Source of the DNA: Maribacter sp.
Lineage (GTDB): Bacteria; Bacteroidota; Bacteroidia; Flavobacteriales; Flavobacteriaceae
NCBI GenBank assembly: GCA_011050675.1
Contig: DRFI01000029.1
Span: forward strand, 124,001 to 188,000
Length of the DNA: 64,000 nucleotides
Direction of reading: 5' to 3'
Translations under genes and position numbers: made by a program
The notes under the pieces: model-generated
What the model saw: the letters and a program-made list of their open reading frames with translations, nothing else
Told to the model about the DNA's origin: nothing
Databases searched by the model: none
Part shown: positions 34,048 through 43,422 of the stretch, one piece after another
How positions within the stretch are numbered: the stretch's first letter is position 1
Layout of the letters: each line of letters opens with the position of its first letter

Positions 34048-36471
34048 TTACTTGTTAATCTCCACTTTTTCAATAGTTACTTCCGTAGTAGTTCCTTTTT
34101 TCTCAACATTCGCTTTTTCGAATTCGACCAATTGAGCCTCAACTTCCGCTTTTGTTCCGTTATAAACTACATTTTCAGTTATAATCTCACCATTAACGGT
34201 TGTAGAATACGTAACAATAGCTTCCGCTAAATCTGCACTTTCTACATTCATTTCTATAGCAACCTCATTAGAACTATTCAGCATAGTTACACCTTCTTCT
34301 ACGTGCCCACCTAATATTGGTGCAATAACTAAACCAATTAAACAAGTCAGTTTAATTAAGATGTTCATTGATGGTCCAGAAGTATCTTTAAAAGGATCAC
34401 CAACAGTATCACCAGTTACTGCAGCCTTATGCGCTTCAGAACCTTTGTAAGTCATCTCACCATTAATTTCAACACCTGCTTCAAATGACTTCTTTGCGTT
34501 ATCCCAAGCACCACCAGCGTTGTTCTGGAAGATAGCCCATAATACACCAGATACTGTTACACCAGCCATATAACCACCTAACATCTCTGCTACAGCCAAT
34601 TTATTCATTCCGAATAGTAATGGAACAAATGCAATTACCAAAGGAAAACCAATAGTCAATAGACCTGGCAACATCATTTCACGTAATGAAGCTTGCGTAG
34701 AAATAGCCACACATTTATCATATTCAGGTTTACCCGTACCTTCCATGATACCCGGAATTTCTTTAAACTGACGTCTAACTTCCTGTACCATTTCCATTGC
34801 CGCTTTACCTACCGCATTCATAGCCAAGGCCGAGAATACCACAGGTACCATTCCACCAACGAATAACATGGCCAAAACCGGAGCTTTAAAAATATTGATT
34901 CCGTCAATTCCCGTAAAAGTTACATAAGCTGCAAACAATGCCAAAGACGTTAATGCCGCCGAAGCAATAGCAAAACCCTTACCTGTTGCTGCAGTAGTAT
35001 TACCCACTGAATCTAGAATATCTGTTCTTTCTCTAACAATTGGTTCTTGTTCGCTCATTTCAGCAATACCACCAGCATTATCGGATATTGGTCCGAAAGC
35101 ATCAATAGCCAATTGCATAGCCGTAGTTGCCATCATTGCAGATGCCGCTAATGCAACACCGTAAAAACCTGCAAAGGCATAAGATGCCCAAATAGCACCA
35201 GCAAACAATAACACAGATGGGAAGGTAGAGATCATTCCAGTAGCCAAACCAGCAATTATGTTTGTACCTGCACCAGTACTAGATTGTTGTACAATTTTTA
35301 AAATAGGAGGTTTACCAAGACCTGTATAATATTCAGTTACCGATGAAATTACCGCACCTACAACTAAACCTACCAAAGTAGCATAGAATACACGCATAGA
35401 TGATATCTCCAATACTCCTTCGCCGAAGAATTCCATTTTCATAGTTTCAGGCAACATCCATGTTACCAATCCATAACATGAAATAGCAACTAGAACAATT
35501 GAAGTCCAGTTACCAATATTTAAAGCGCCCATTACTTGAGCTTCTTTTGCGTCGTTATCTTTTATTTTCACCAACATAGTACCGATGATAGAAATAATGA
35601 TTCCAACACCTGCAATTGCCATTGGTAATAAAATAGGACCAATACCACCAAAGGCATCAGAAATACTACCACCCATATCTTTAATCACATAATTACCCAA
35701 AACCATAGCAGCTAAAACTGTTGCTACATATGATCCGAATAAATCTGCTCCCATACCGGCAACATCACCAACATTATCGCCTACGTTATCTGCAATTGTA
35801 GCAGGGTTACGAGGATCATCTTCTGGAATTCCCGCTTCTACCTTTCCTACTAAATCCGCACCTACATCAGCAGCTTTGGTATAAATACCACCACCCACAC
35901 GTGCAAATAGTGCTATGGACTCTGCTCCTAAAGAAAAACCTGCAAGGGTTTCTAAAACGATAGTCATATCCATAGTAGATGTCCAAACACCTCCCATAAA
36001 GAATTGAAAAAAGACTATGAAAAATATGGTAAGTCCTAGTACTGCTAAACCAGCAACACCTAAGCCCATTACCGTACCACCACCGAAAGATATTTTTAAT
36101 GCATTAGGCAAACTCGTACGAGCTGCCTGTGTAGTACGTACGTTGGTTTTTGTTGCAATCTTCATTCCTATATTTCCTGCAAAAGCCGAAAAGATAGCTC
36201 CGAAAATAAATGAGACAACAATTAACCAATGTGTAGTTGGTACTACGAAAGAAACTATAGCAAGCAAAACACTTACGATTACCACGAATACAGCCAAAAG
36301 CTTATATTCTGCACTTAAGAAAGCCAAGGCGCCTTCATAAATATAATCTGATATTTCTTTCATTTTTCCATCTCCGGCATGTTGTTTCATTACCCAAGAT
36401 CTTTTAATGCCCATGTAAATTAGGCCTAATACTGCCATAAGAATTGGCATGTAAATCATCATTGACTCCAT
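34048..36471 (-). CDS. hppA: Membrane-bound pyrophosphatase, K+-dependent type
   Basis: The 807-residue multi-span protein has the substrate motifs [34 protein letters not shown] and [14 protein letters not shown]. It couples PPi hydrolysis to Na+ or H+ pumping. The segment [11 protein letters not shown] has Ala where K+-independent enzymes have Lys, so it should need K+. Whether it pumps Na+ or H+ cannot be settled here. Family members usually end near 670-730 residues; this one has about 75 extra C-terminal residues (rich in Glu, Val, Thr). A soluble pyrophosphatase gene lies upstream, separated by a terminator. Confidence 0.94.
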   Translation of the reverse strand: MESMMIYMPILMAVLGLIYMGIKRSWVMKQHAGDGKMKEISDYIYEGALAFLSAEYKLLAVFVVIVSVLLAIVSFVVPTTHWLIVVSFIFGAIFSAFAGNIGMKIATKTNVRTTQAARTSLPNALKISFGGGTVMGLGVAGLAVLGLTIFFIVFFQFFMGGVWTSTMDMTIVLETLAGFSLGAESIALFARVGGGIYTKAADVGADLVGKVEAGIPEDDPRNPATIADNVGDNVGDVAGMGADLFGSYVATVLAAMVLGNYVIKDMGGSISDAFGGIGPILLPMAIAGVGIIISIIGTMLVKIKDNDAKEAQVMGALNIGNWTSIVLVAISCYGLVTWMLPETMKMEFFGEGVLEISSMRVFYATLVGLVVGAVISSVTEYYTGLGKPPILKIVQQSSTGAGTNIIAGLATGMISTFPSVLLFAGAIWASYAFAGFYGVALAASAMMATTAMQLAIDAFGPISDNAGGIAEMSEQEPIVRERTDILDSVGNTTAATGKGFAIASAALTSLALFAAYVTFTGIDGINIFKAPVLAMLFVGGMVPVVFSALAMNAVGKAAMEMVQEVRRQFKEIPGIMEGTGKPEYDKCVAISTQASLREMMLPGLLTIGFPLVIAFVPLLFGMNKLAVAEMLGGYMAGVTVSGVLWAIFQNNAGGAWDNAKKSFEAGVEINGEMTYKGSEAHKAAVTGDTVGDPFKDTSGPSMNILIKLTCLIGLVIAPILGGHVEEGVTMLNSSNEVAIEMNVESADLAEAIVTYSTTVNGEIITENVVYNGTKAEVEAQLVEFEKANVEKKGTTTEVTIEKVEINK

Positions 36472-36532
36472 TTAATCAGTTGTTTGTTAGTTATTAAATT
36501 AGCCCGACTAAAGTAGTAAATTAGAATAGAAT

Positions 36533-36566
36533 AAAAAAAGCCACTTTTTATTAAAAAAAGTGGCTT
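36533..36566 (-). terminator. Terminator after ppa
   Basis: AAGCCACTTTTT/AAAAAGTGGCTT with a T-run on the minus strand, 20 bp after the ppa stop. It separates ppa from hppA. Confidence 0.8.
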
Positions 36567-36585
36567 AAATAATGTAAAAAAATAT

Positions 36586-37113
36586 TTATATCGTAAAAGT
36601 GCCTTTTGCTTTATGCTCACTTTCGTCATATCGTTTGACACATTCGTGATAAATTTCTATTGCTTTAGAAGCATCACTCCATCCACCTGTATCAACCTTT
36701 TTCTCTTCTAAATCTTTATACACTTGAAAGAAATGCTCTATTTCTTTTAATCTATGCGGATTTAAATCGCTGATATCGTTGTTATTACTCCAAATTGGAT
36801 CAGAAACTGGTACGCAGATAATTTTTTCATCCGGTCCTTTCTCATCTGTCATATGAAACACTCCAATAGGTTTCACTTCCATTACCGTCATTGGGTAAGT
36901 AGGTTCTGTACCCATTACCAACACATCTAAAGGATCTTTATCTAAAGCTAAAGTTTCAGGTATAAAACCGTAATCTCCAGGATACATCATTGAAGAAAAT
37001 AACATACGATCAAAACGAATTTTATGTAAATCAAAATCGTATTCGTACTTATTTCTACTTCCTTTCGGAATTTCTATTAAAACATCAAAGGTTAAGCCTT
37101 TTGCTGCTGCCAT
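36586..37113 (-). CDS. ppa: Inorganic pyrophosphatase (soluble, family I)
   Basis: The 175-residue protein matches family I PPase: IPKGSRNKYEYD at the start, MMYPGDYGFIPETL and DKDPLDVLVMG (metal-binding Asp). Length fits the prokaryotic family. It hydrolyses cytosolic PPi without energy conservation. It lies upstream of the membrane PPase gene on the same strand, so soluble and ion-pumping PPi hydrolysis are encoded together though probably transcribed separately. Confidence 0.96.
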   Translation of the reverse strand: MAAAKGLTFDVLIEIPKGSRNKYEYDFDLHKIRFDRMLFSSMMYPGDYGFIPETLALDKDPLDVLVMGTEPTYPMTVMEVKPIGVFHMTDEKGPDEKIICVPVSDPIWSNNNDISDLNPHRLKEIEHFFQVYKDLEEKKVDTGGWSDASKAIEIYHECVKRYDESEHKAKGTFTI

Positions 37114-37185
37114 ATTTAAAATTGTTTAATTTATAGTTTGTTATGAAACGTTGCTTAGTTGTTATAATTGTAAAAAATAATCGAA

Positions 37186-39687
37186 TTAAAATACAAATCC
37201 AAATGTACCGGTAACCCCGAACTTTCTTGCATTGGGATTTTCTAAATAATTTCCTCTAAAATTGAAATCCAATCTAAATACTTTAAATATGTTTCCTATT
37301 CCAAAAGAATACTCATAATATATTTTATCTGATGGCGCATTTAACGGTGTATTCAAAGTTGCTGGAGCACTTAACGCTTTATTCTCATCAGACAAGTCTC
37401 CCCATACTCCGCGCAAAGCTACGATTTCCCTTAAATTATACTTCCTAAGGAAAGGAATTCTTGAGAATAACCTACCATTAAAATTATGCTGTAAATGAAC
37501 TGCGGCATACGTATCGGTTACAAATTCATAGAAATCTAAATTTGGAAAAGTACCATAGTTAGAGAAAAATGTTTGGTTACCCGGTACCACACTCAAAAGT
37601 CCCAAAGGAACTTCACCAAATGTTTTACCAAGCTCAACCGTACTTAATAATCTACCGAAGCCACCTAATTGCCATGGTTGACTATATGAAAACTGAAGCT
37701 TATCATAATCAAAATCGCTATCGAGCACACCCTTCGTACCTTTTGTATAATTTAACAAAAGAGTACTATACGTATCATTTACATCTCTACGCTCAACCCC
37801 AAATCCAATAGTCTTCTTGCCAGGAGTATAAAGTACAATTGCATTAAAATCAAATTGACGTATTTCTGATGAAACCCCTGTTGCAGATTCTGGATCAACA
37901 TAATCTAAACTAAAATCATTTGGCAAGGCAGAACTTAGGGTTCTAAATGTACCCCCAACAGATAACTTAAGATTCGTTAATGGTTCTATTTCAAAATTAA
38001 GCGCACTTAAATTAATATTCGTCAACCTATTATTTGCTCCTACCGTCAATAATGAAGATGAGGCAATACTTCGCCCGAGAACATCATTAGTCGCCGTTAG
38101 ACTTACCCCTAGCTGTTCTATATCCCTTCGGTTTCCCCCAGAAATCATTAACCTGCTATTTTTATCCAAAAGCATTTTCCCTGCCAGACCATGTTTAAAC
38201 TTATGATCTTTAAAGCCATATGCGGTATAGCCTTCTAGCCGCCAAAGATCATTTTGCCCATAATAAGTTCTTGCGCCGAGTCTTACCCTTGCCCCTTCTG
38301 CTGTATTATATCCAAAAAAGTCATAGACGGAACCTAAATCTAAGTTCCATTTATCTACCTCTACATAGCCAGAACCTAAAATACTTATAAAATTATAGTA
38401 GGTTTTAAACTTGGGTACGGTTTTAAGCGTGTCCAGCAACTTATAAATTCCTTGCTCGTCTTTATTTAAACTTTCTAATCTATTCTTTTCCCAAAACTCA
38501 TCGTCCTTTATTATCTGGGTAACATCTAACGGGTTTCTGTCTTTGCGATAAACCTCCCTTGGTCTTGGCTTATTGAATTCGTAATTATCATATACAGATG
38601 TGCGCTTACCGTATAATCCTTTTGATTCTTCTTTTTTATTAAAGCTGAAATCACTTAACATGTAATCTCTTTTCAAAAGAAATACAGAATCATTTACAAC
38701 ATCAAAATCTTGCTCTATGTAAATTTCTTTTACCCAGTTGATGTTGGCGCTTTTTGTTACTTGTAGATTTATATTTTTTACTGCCCAAGTAGAATCATTA
38801 ACCCAAAAATCTCCTTTAAAAGTCAACTCATTTTTACGACGTGGATAGTAAACAATATTATAACACCATTTATTATCTATATAAGCACTATCCCTTAAAG
38901 CATAGTTGTATACGTCTACCCCGGTTTTTGACAACGGACTAGTAAAACTTTTATCAAAGAATTTCAAGTAATTATTGTACACATCATACTCTTGGTACAA
39001 GTCTTTTACGAAAGCTATTATTGCTTGATTATTTTCGAAACCAGAGTTCTTATTTCCTAGTACTTCTTCTTTCTCTTCTTTAATTTTATTATCGCCGTAA
39101 ACTTTAGAAAAAGTTTCATTTAAGAAAATAGGCAAATAGGTTTTACCTGTTATACGAGAAGTATCTAAATCTTGAAAAACAAATTCAAGTCCTTTAAAAA
39201 TTTTACTCTTAATTAACGAACTATCAATCGTATTTAGATCAAACTCAACCTTTTCATACTTGTCAAAAGCATATTGATTGAATTGCCTTACACCATTTTG
39301 ACGTTTCTTAGCCCAAATTTTCCTTAGAATATCTACTGCTGGATTGTTCTTTTTTGACTGTTTACCAGCAATCAAAACCACCTCATTTAACTGTTCTGCA
39401 GCTTCTAAAAGTGTGATTTTTAAGTTATAAGTGACTTTAGATTCTAGCTGAAGTTCATATTCGGTGTAACCTATAAAGGATATAATTACTGTTGGATAAT
39501 CATTTTCTGATTCTAAATAAAACCTACCATCATCATTTGTGATAGTCCCTTCTGTAGAATTTTTGAAGAATACGTTTGCAAAGGATACTGGCTCGCCCTG
39601 TTCATCAATGACAATACCACCAATTTTGGTCTGACCCTGCGCTATGAAAAAACATAGGCTTAAGAATGTGAATAATATCCCTCTCAT
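37186..39687 (-). CDS. DUF5686 family protein with carboxypeptidase-regulatory-like domain
   Basis: The 833-residue protein starts with a signal peptide (MRGILFTFLSLCFFIAQGQ). An N-terminal CarboxypepD-reg-like domain follows (IGGIVIDEQGEPVSFANVFF, about 22-105). A long DUF5686 region then ends in outer-membrane-like strands (RKFGVTGTFGFVF). The frame extends upstream to an earlier ATG at 39729, but the ATG at 39685-39687 gives a proper signal peptide. The family is Bacteroidota-specific with unknown function, probably in the outer membrane. It is monocistronic, between ppa and pdhB. Confidence 0.87.
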   Translation of the reverse strand: MRGILFTFLSLCFFIAQGQTKIGGIVIDEQGEPVSFANVFFKNSTEGTITNDDGRFYLESENDYPTVIISFIGYTEYELQLESKVTYNLKITLLEAAEQLNEVVLIAGKQSKKNNPAVDILRKIWAKKRQNGVRQFNQYAFDKYEKVEFDLNTIDSSLIKSKIFKGLEFVFQDLDTSRITGKTYLPIFLNETFSKVYGDNKIKEEKEEVLGNKNSGFENNQAIIAFVKDLYQEYDVYNNYLKFFDKSFTSPLSKTGVDVYNYALRDSAYIDNKWCYNIVYYPRRKNELTFKGDFWVNDSTWAVKNINLQVTKSANINWVKEIYIEQDFDVVNDSVFLLKRDYMLSDFSFNKKEESKGLYGKRTSVYDNYEFNKPRPREVYRKDRNPLDVTQIIKDDEFWEKNRLESLNKDEQGIYKLLDTLKTVPKFKTYYNFISILGSGYVEVDKWNLDLGSVYDFFGYNTAEGARVRLGARTYYGQNDLWRLEGYTAYGFKDHKFKHGLAGKMLLDKNSRLMISGGNRRDIEQLGVSLTATNDVLGRSIASSSLLTVGANNRLTNINLSALNFEIEPLTNLKLSVGGTFRTLSSALPNDFSLDYVDPESATGVSSEIRQFDFNAIVLYTPGKKTIGFGVERRDVNDTYSTLLLNYTKGTKGVLDSDFDYDKLQFSYSQPWQLGGFGRLLSTVELGKTFGEVPLGLLSVVPGNQTFFSNYGTFPNLDFYEFVTDTYAAVHLQHNFNGRLFSRIPFLRKYNLREIVALRGVWGDLSDENKALSAPATLNTPLNAPSDKIYYEYSFGIGNIFKVFRLDFNFRGNYLENPNARKFGVTGTFGFVF

Positions 39688-39733
39688 TAAAATTATTCTT
39701 TTAATAAAAAATTTTGTCTCAAATAGCATACTA

Positions 39734-39769
39734 ATAAAAAAAGCTTCTCCAGACTTGGTCGGAGAAGCT
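39734..39769 (-). terminator. Terminator after pdhB
   Basis: AGCTTCTCC/GGAGAAGCT with a 10-nt loop, followed by a T-run on the minus strand, 23 bp after the pdhB stop. Confidence 0.85.
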
Positions 39770-39792
39770 AAAGTACTTTACAAAATTGTATC

Positions 39793-40770
39793 CTATTTGT
39801 ATAAAACTTTTTTGACAGCGTCAACAACGTCTTTATAGCTAGGCAACCATTCCTCTAATAATACAGGAGAATAAGGTGCTGGTGTATCAGCAGTATTTAT
39901 TTTAACGATAGGCGCATCTAAATAATCAAACGCATGTGCCTGTATATGATAAGTAATTTCTGTAGCAACATTGCCAAATGGCCAAGCTTCTTCTAAAACT
40001 ACCAAACGGTTTGTCTTTTTTACAGATTTTAAAATAGCCTCATAATCTAAAGGCTTAACAGTACGTAAATCTATAATCTCACAGCTAATACCATCTTTTT
40101 CCAATTCATCGGCAGCTTTGTCAGCCTCCTTTATAATCTTACCAAAAGAAACGATAGTAACATCTTTTCCTTCTCTACGAATATCGGCAACACCTAATGG
40201 TATAGTATAGTCACCTTCAGGAACTTCACCTTTATCACCATACATTTGCTCCGACTCCATAAATATTACAGGATCATTATCGCGTATTGCAGCTTTCAAC
40301 AATCCTTTTGCATCTGCCGGGTTAGAAGGTACAACAACTTTCAATCCTGGACAGTTGGCATACCAACTCTCAAAAGCTTGTGAGTGCGTTGCGCCCAATT
40401 GACCTGCAGAACCTGTAGGACCTCTAAATACTATAGGGCATGGAAATTGTCCACCAGACATTTGTCTAATTTTAGCTGCATTATTTATAATTTGATCTAT
40501 ACCTACCAACGCAAAGTTGAAGGTCATGAATTCAATAATAGGTCTATTACCCGTCATAGTAGAACCAACCCCTATTCCCGCAAAACCAAGTTCAGAAATT
40601 GGAGTATCGATAACCCTCTTAGGGCCAAACTCATCCAACATACCCTTGGAAGCCTTATAAGCGCCATTATATTCCGCTACCTCTTCACCCATTAAATAGA
40701 TAGATTCATCCTTCCTCATTTCTTCGGACATGGCCTCGGCTATTGCTTGCCTAAATTGTAGTGTTTTCAT
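39793..40770 (-). CDS. pdhB: Pyruvate dehydrogenase E1 component, beta subunit
   Basis: The 325-residue protein matches E1 beta: MGEEVAEYNGAYKASKGMLDEF and FRGPTGSAGQLGATHSQ around the active site, and the C-terminal LEEAWPFGNVATEI. With E1 alpha it decarboxylates pyruvate and reductively acetylates the lipoyl domains of E2. The alpha and E2 genes are 22 kb away at 60995-63635, so the complex is split. It has its own promoter and terminator. A 2-oxoisovalerate dehydrogenase role is possible but less likely given the nearby E2. Confidence 0.94.
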   Translation of the reverse strand: MKTLQFRQAIAEAMSEEMRKDESIYLMGEEVAEYNGAYKASKGMLDEFGPKRVIDTPISELGFAGIGVGSTMTGNRPIIEFMTFNFALVGIDQIINNAAKIRQMSGGQFPCPIVFRGPTGSAGQLGATHSQAFESWYANCPGLKVVVPSNPADAKGLLKAAIRDNDPVIFMESEQMYGDKGEVPEGDYTIPLGVADIRREGKDVTIVSFGKIIKEADKAADELEKDGISCEIIDLRTVKPLDYEAILKSVKKTNRLVVLEEAWPFGNVATEITYHIQAHAFDYLDAPIVKINTADTPAPYSPVLLEEWLPSYKDVVDAVKKVLYK

Positions 40771-40811
40771 GTATGGTAAATATTATTCTTTGTTATATGC
40801 TAGAAAGCAAG

Positions 40812-40819
40812 CAAAAATA
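40812..40819 (-). promoter_or_regulatory. Predicted -7 element of pdhB
   Basis: Minus-strand TATTTTTG, 42 bp before the ATG. The same 9-mer TATTTTTGC appears in the pdhA leader (63706-63713). Confidence 0.5.
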
Positions 40820-40868
40820 GGAAATATAATATCAAAAAATAGAATGCCAGATTTAAAAAAAGTTATAA

Positions 40869-40894
40869 AATTTACTATGCACGCATAGTAAATT
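40869..40894 (+). promoter_or_regulatory. 26-bp palindromic operator before etfBA
   Basis: AATTTACTATGC-AC-GCATAGTAAATT is a perfect 12-bp dyad with a 2-bp centre. It overlaps the expected -33 region of the etfBA promoter, a typical repressor position. Palindromes of this kind are usual targets of MarR- or TetR-type repressors of fatty-acid metabolism. No such regulator is in the window. Confidence 0.75.
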
Positions 40895-40908
40895 AGGATT
40901 TAAATAGC

Positions 40909-40916
40909 TATCTTCG
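40909..40916 (+). promoter_or_regulatory. Predicted -7 element of etfBA
   Basis: TATCTTCG is close to the TAnnTTTG consensus (one mismatch) and 28 bp before the etfB ATG. Confidence 0.45.
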
Positions 40917-40943
40917 TGGTCATTGATATAAAGTTTTTTACAC

Positions 40944-41684
40944 ATGAAGATATTAGTTTGTATAAGTAATGTTCCAGATACCACATCTAAGATAAATTTT
41001 ACAGATGGTGATACTAAATTTGACACTAACGGTGTACAATTTGTAATAAACCCAAATGATGAATTTGGCTTGACCAGAGCCATGTGGTTTAAAGAAAAAC
41101 AAGGTGCCACAGTACATATTGCTACTGTTGGCGGACCAAGTGTTGAACCAACAATGCGTAAAGCTCTTGCCATTGGTGCAGATGAAGCTTTTAGAATTAA
41201 CGTAGAACCTACAGATGGTTTTTATGTTGCACAACAACTTGCTGAAGTAGTTAAGAACGGTGGTTATGATCTTGTAATCGGAGGTAGAGAATCTATTGAT
41301 TACAACGGTGGAATGGTACCAGGTATTTTAGCTTCTTTAACAAATATGAATTTCATTAATTCTTGTATAAATCTAGAAATAGACGGAAACAATGTTACCG
41401 CAGTACGAGAAATAGATGGTGGAAAAGAAAAATTAAGCAGTGCACTTCCTCTTGTAGTTGGCGGTCAAAAAGGTCTTGTTGAAGAAAGTGATCTTCGCAT
41501 ACCTAATATGCGTGGTATTATGATGGCAAGAAAGAAAAGTTTGTCTGTTATTGAACCGGTTGATGGACTTAAAGCTACTGAAGACAAAAAATTCGACAAA
41601 CCGGCTCCTAAAGGCCAAGTTAAACTTGCCGATAGCGTAGATCAATTGGTTGATTTGCTACATAACGAAGCAAAAGTCATTTAA
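40944..41684 (+). CDS. etfB: Electron transfer flavoprotein, beta subunit
   Basis: The 246-residue protein starts KILVCISNVPDTTSKI and has GGRESIDYNGGMVPGILA and LRIPNMRGIMMARKK, the beta-subunit signature. With EtfA it carries electrons from acyl-CoA dehydrogenases to the quinone pool. It is the first gene of an etfBA unit with a 37-bp gap, and the palindromic operator sits upstream. Confidence 0.95.
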   Translation: MKILVCISNVPDTTSKINFTDGDTKFDTNGVQFVINPNDEFGLTRAMWFKEKQGATVHIATVGGPSVEPTMRKALAIGADEAFRINVEPTDGFYVAQQLAEVVKNGGYDLVIGGRESIDYNGGMVPGILASLTNMNFINSCINLEIDGNNVTAVREIDGGKEKLSSALPLVVGGQKGLVEESDLRIPNMRGIMMARKKSLSVIEPVDGLKATEDKKFDKPAPKGQVKLADSVDQLVDLLHNEAKVI

Positions 41685-41721
41685 TAACCTATTTATAGGT
41701 ACTAATTAAAAAACAAAAAAC

Positions 41722-42690
41722 ATGTCAGTTTTAGTATATACAGAATCAGAAAAAGGAAAGTTTAAAAAGAATGCGCTTGAAGCCGCTTCTTACGCTTCAG
41801 CAGTAGCCAAAATGTTGGACACTACTGTTACCGCAATAGCTTTCAACAGTACCGAGAACGAATCTCTTGGTGAGTATGGAGTTTCGAAAGTAATGAACGT
41901 ATCAGATGACTCATTAGCAACTTTTAATGCTGGCGCATATGCTGCATCTATAGCAGAAGCTGTTAAAAGCACAGATGCAAAAGTTGTTATTCTTAGCTCG
42001 AGTACAGATACAAAATATTTAGCACCATTATTATCTGCTAAATTATCTGCTGGCTATGCACCGAACGTAGTTCAGGCTCCAGATAGCACATCTCCGTTTA
42101 TGGTTAAGAGAACTGCTTTCAGTAATAAAGGATTTGCACACACACAAATAGATACCGAAATTAAAATAATAGGTGTTTCAAACAATGCTTTTGGCGCACA
42201 CGAAAACAAGGTAGATGTATCTGTTGAAGAAATAAGTGGTACTGCAGATAATGCTACCAATGACACTAAGTCGGTTGAAATCGATAAAGTCGTTGGTAAG
42301 GCTACCATTGCAGATGCAGATATTGTAGTTTCTGCTGGAAGAGGAATGAAAGGACCTGAAAACTGGGGTATGATCGAAGAATTAGCCGATGTTTTAGGTG
42401 CTGCAACAGCTTGCTCTAAACCGGTATCTGATCTTGGATGGAGACCTCATGGCGAGCACGTAGGACAAACAGGAAAGCCTGTAGCAAGTAATCTTTACAT
42501 TGCCATTGGTATTTCTGGAGCTATTCAACATTTAGCGGGTGTAAGCGCTTCTAAAACAAAAGTTGTTATAAATAATGACCCAGAAGCACCATTCTTTAAA
42601 GCCGCTGATTACGGAATTGTTGGAGACGCCTTTGAAGTAGTTCCTCAATTGATTGAAAAATTAAAGGATTTTAAAGCGCAAAACGGCTAA
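41722..42690 (+). CDS. etfA: Electron transfer flavoprotein, alpha subunit
   Basis: The 322-residue protein ends with the FAD-binding domain (SAGRGMKGPENWGMIEELA, CSKPVSDLGWRPHGEHVGQT, and the INNDPEAPFFKAADYGIVGD motif). It forms the FAD-carrying heterodimer with EtfB. A hairpin terminator (42718-42763) follows 28 bp downstream and separates it from the bifunctional nuclease gene. Confidence 0.96.
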   Translation: MSVLVYTESEKGKFKKNALEAASYASAVAKMLDTTVTAIAFNSTENESLGEYGVSKVMNVSDDSLATFNAGAYAASIAEAVKSTDAKVVILSSSTDTKYLAPLLSAKLSAGYAPNVVQAPDSTSPFMVKRTAFSNKGFAHTQIDTEIKIIGVSNNAFGAHENKVDVSVEEISGTADNATNDTKSVEIDKVVGKATIADADIVVSAGRGMKGPENWGMIEELADVLGAATACSKPVSDLGWRPHGEHVGQTGKPVASNLYIAIGISGAIQHLAGVSASKTKVVINNDPEAPFFKAADYGIVGDAFEVVPQLIEKLKDFKAQNG

Positions 42691-42717
42691 ATTTTTGTTA
42701 TTTTGTGCCCCTTAAAG

Positions 42718-42763
42718 GGCTGTTCGAATAGTTGGAGCCTCAAGTATTCGAACAGCCTTTTTT
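42718..42763 (+). terminator. Terminator after etfA
   Basis: GGCTGTTCGAATA / TATTCGAACAGCC with a 14-nt loop, followed by TTTTTT. It leaves only 12 bp before the next ATG, so the following gene must have a promoter inside or upstream of the hairpin, or depend on read-through. Confidence 0.9.
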
Positions 42764-42775
42764 AGTTGAAAATCT

Positions 42776-43405
42776 ATGAGTCTAGTACGATTAAAAATAA
42801 AAGGTATCTCTTACAGCCAAACTCAGAATGGTGCATACGCACTTATTCTGAACGAAGTTGAGGGCGACAGAAAGCTTCCTATTGTCATTGGCGCTTTTGA
42901 AGCTCAATCCATTGCTATTGCTCTGGAAAAAGAAATAAAACCACCAAGACCATTAACTCACGACCTATTTAAGAATTTCTCTGACAGGTTTGATATTGTT
43001 ATCAAACAGGTTATAATTCATAAATTGGTAGATGGAGTATTCTACTCCAGTATTATCTGTGAGAGAGATGGTATTGAAGAAATTATTGATGCAAGAACTA
43101 GTGATGCTATTGCTTTGGCATTACGTTTCAACGCCCCTATTTTCACTTATAAAACTATACTGGACAAAGCTGGTATTTTCTTAAAGTTCTCTTCTAAAGA
43201 AAAGGATCAAAAAGATAGCGACGACAGTATTATGGTAGATGAAATATTGCAAGAAGGGGAAACTATTGAAATAGAATCTGGTGCATCTGACGGCTATACA
43301 GAACTTACTATAGACGAATTGGAAGCTGAATTAAAAAAAGCAGTCACCAACGAAGACTATGAAAAGGCGGCAAAATTGAGAGATGAAATCTCTAAACGCA
43401 ACTAA
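42776..43405 (+). CDS. Bifunctional nuclease family protein (DUF151) with UVR-like tail
   Basis: The 209-residue protein has the DUF151 core (LPIVIGAFEAQSIAIALE, RPLTHDLFKNF, IDARTSDAIALALRF). A C-terminal UvrB/UvrC-type helical motif (LEAELKKAVTNEDYEKAAKL, about 183-202) follows. DUF151 proteins are annotated as bifunctional nucleases from plant work; the activity here is not proven. It precedes the CNT transporter gene by 17 bp and is likely cotranscribed with it. Confidence 0.87.
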   Translation: MSLVRLKIKGISYSQTQNGAYALILNEVEGDRKLPIVIGAFEAQSIAIALEKEIKPPRPLTHDLFKNFSDRFDIVIKQVIIHKLVDGVFYSSIICERDGIEEIIDARTSDAIALALRFNAPIFTYKTILDKAGIFLKFSSKEKDQKDSDDSIMVDEILQEGETIEIESGASDGYTELTIDELEAELKKAVTNEDYEKAAKLRDEISKRN

Positions 43406-43422
43406 ACACTAAATTATAGTTT

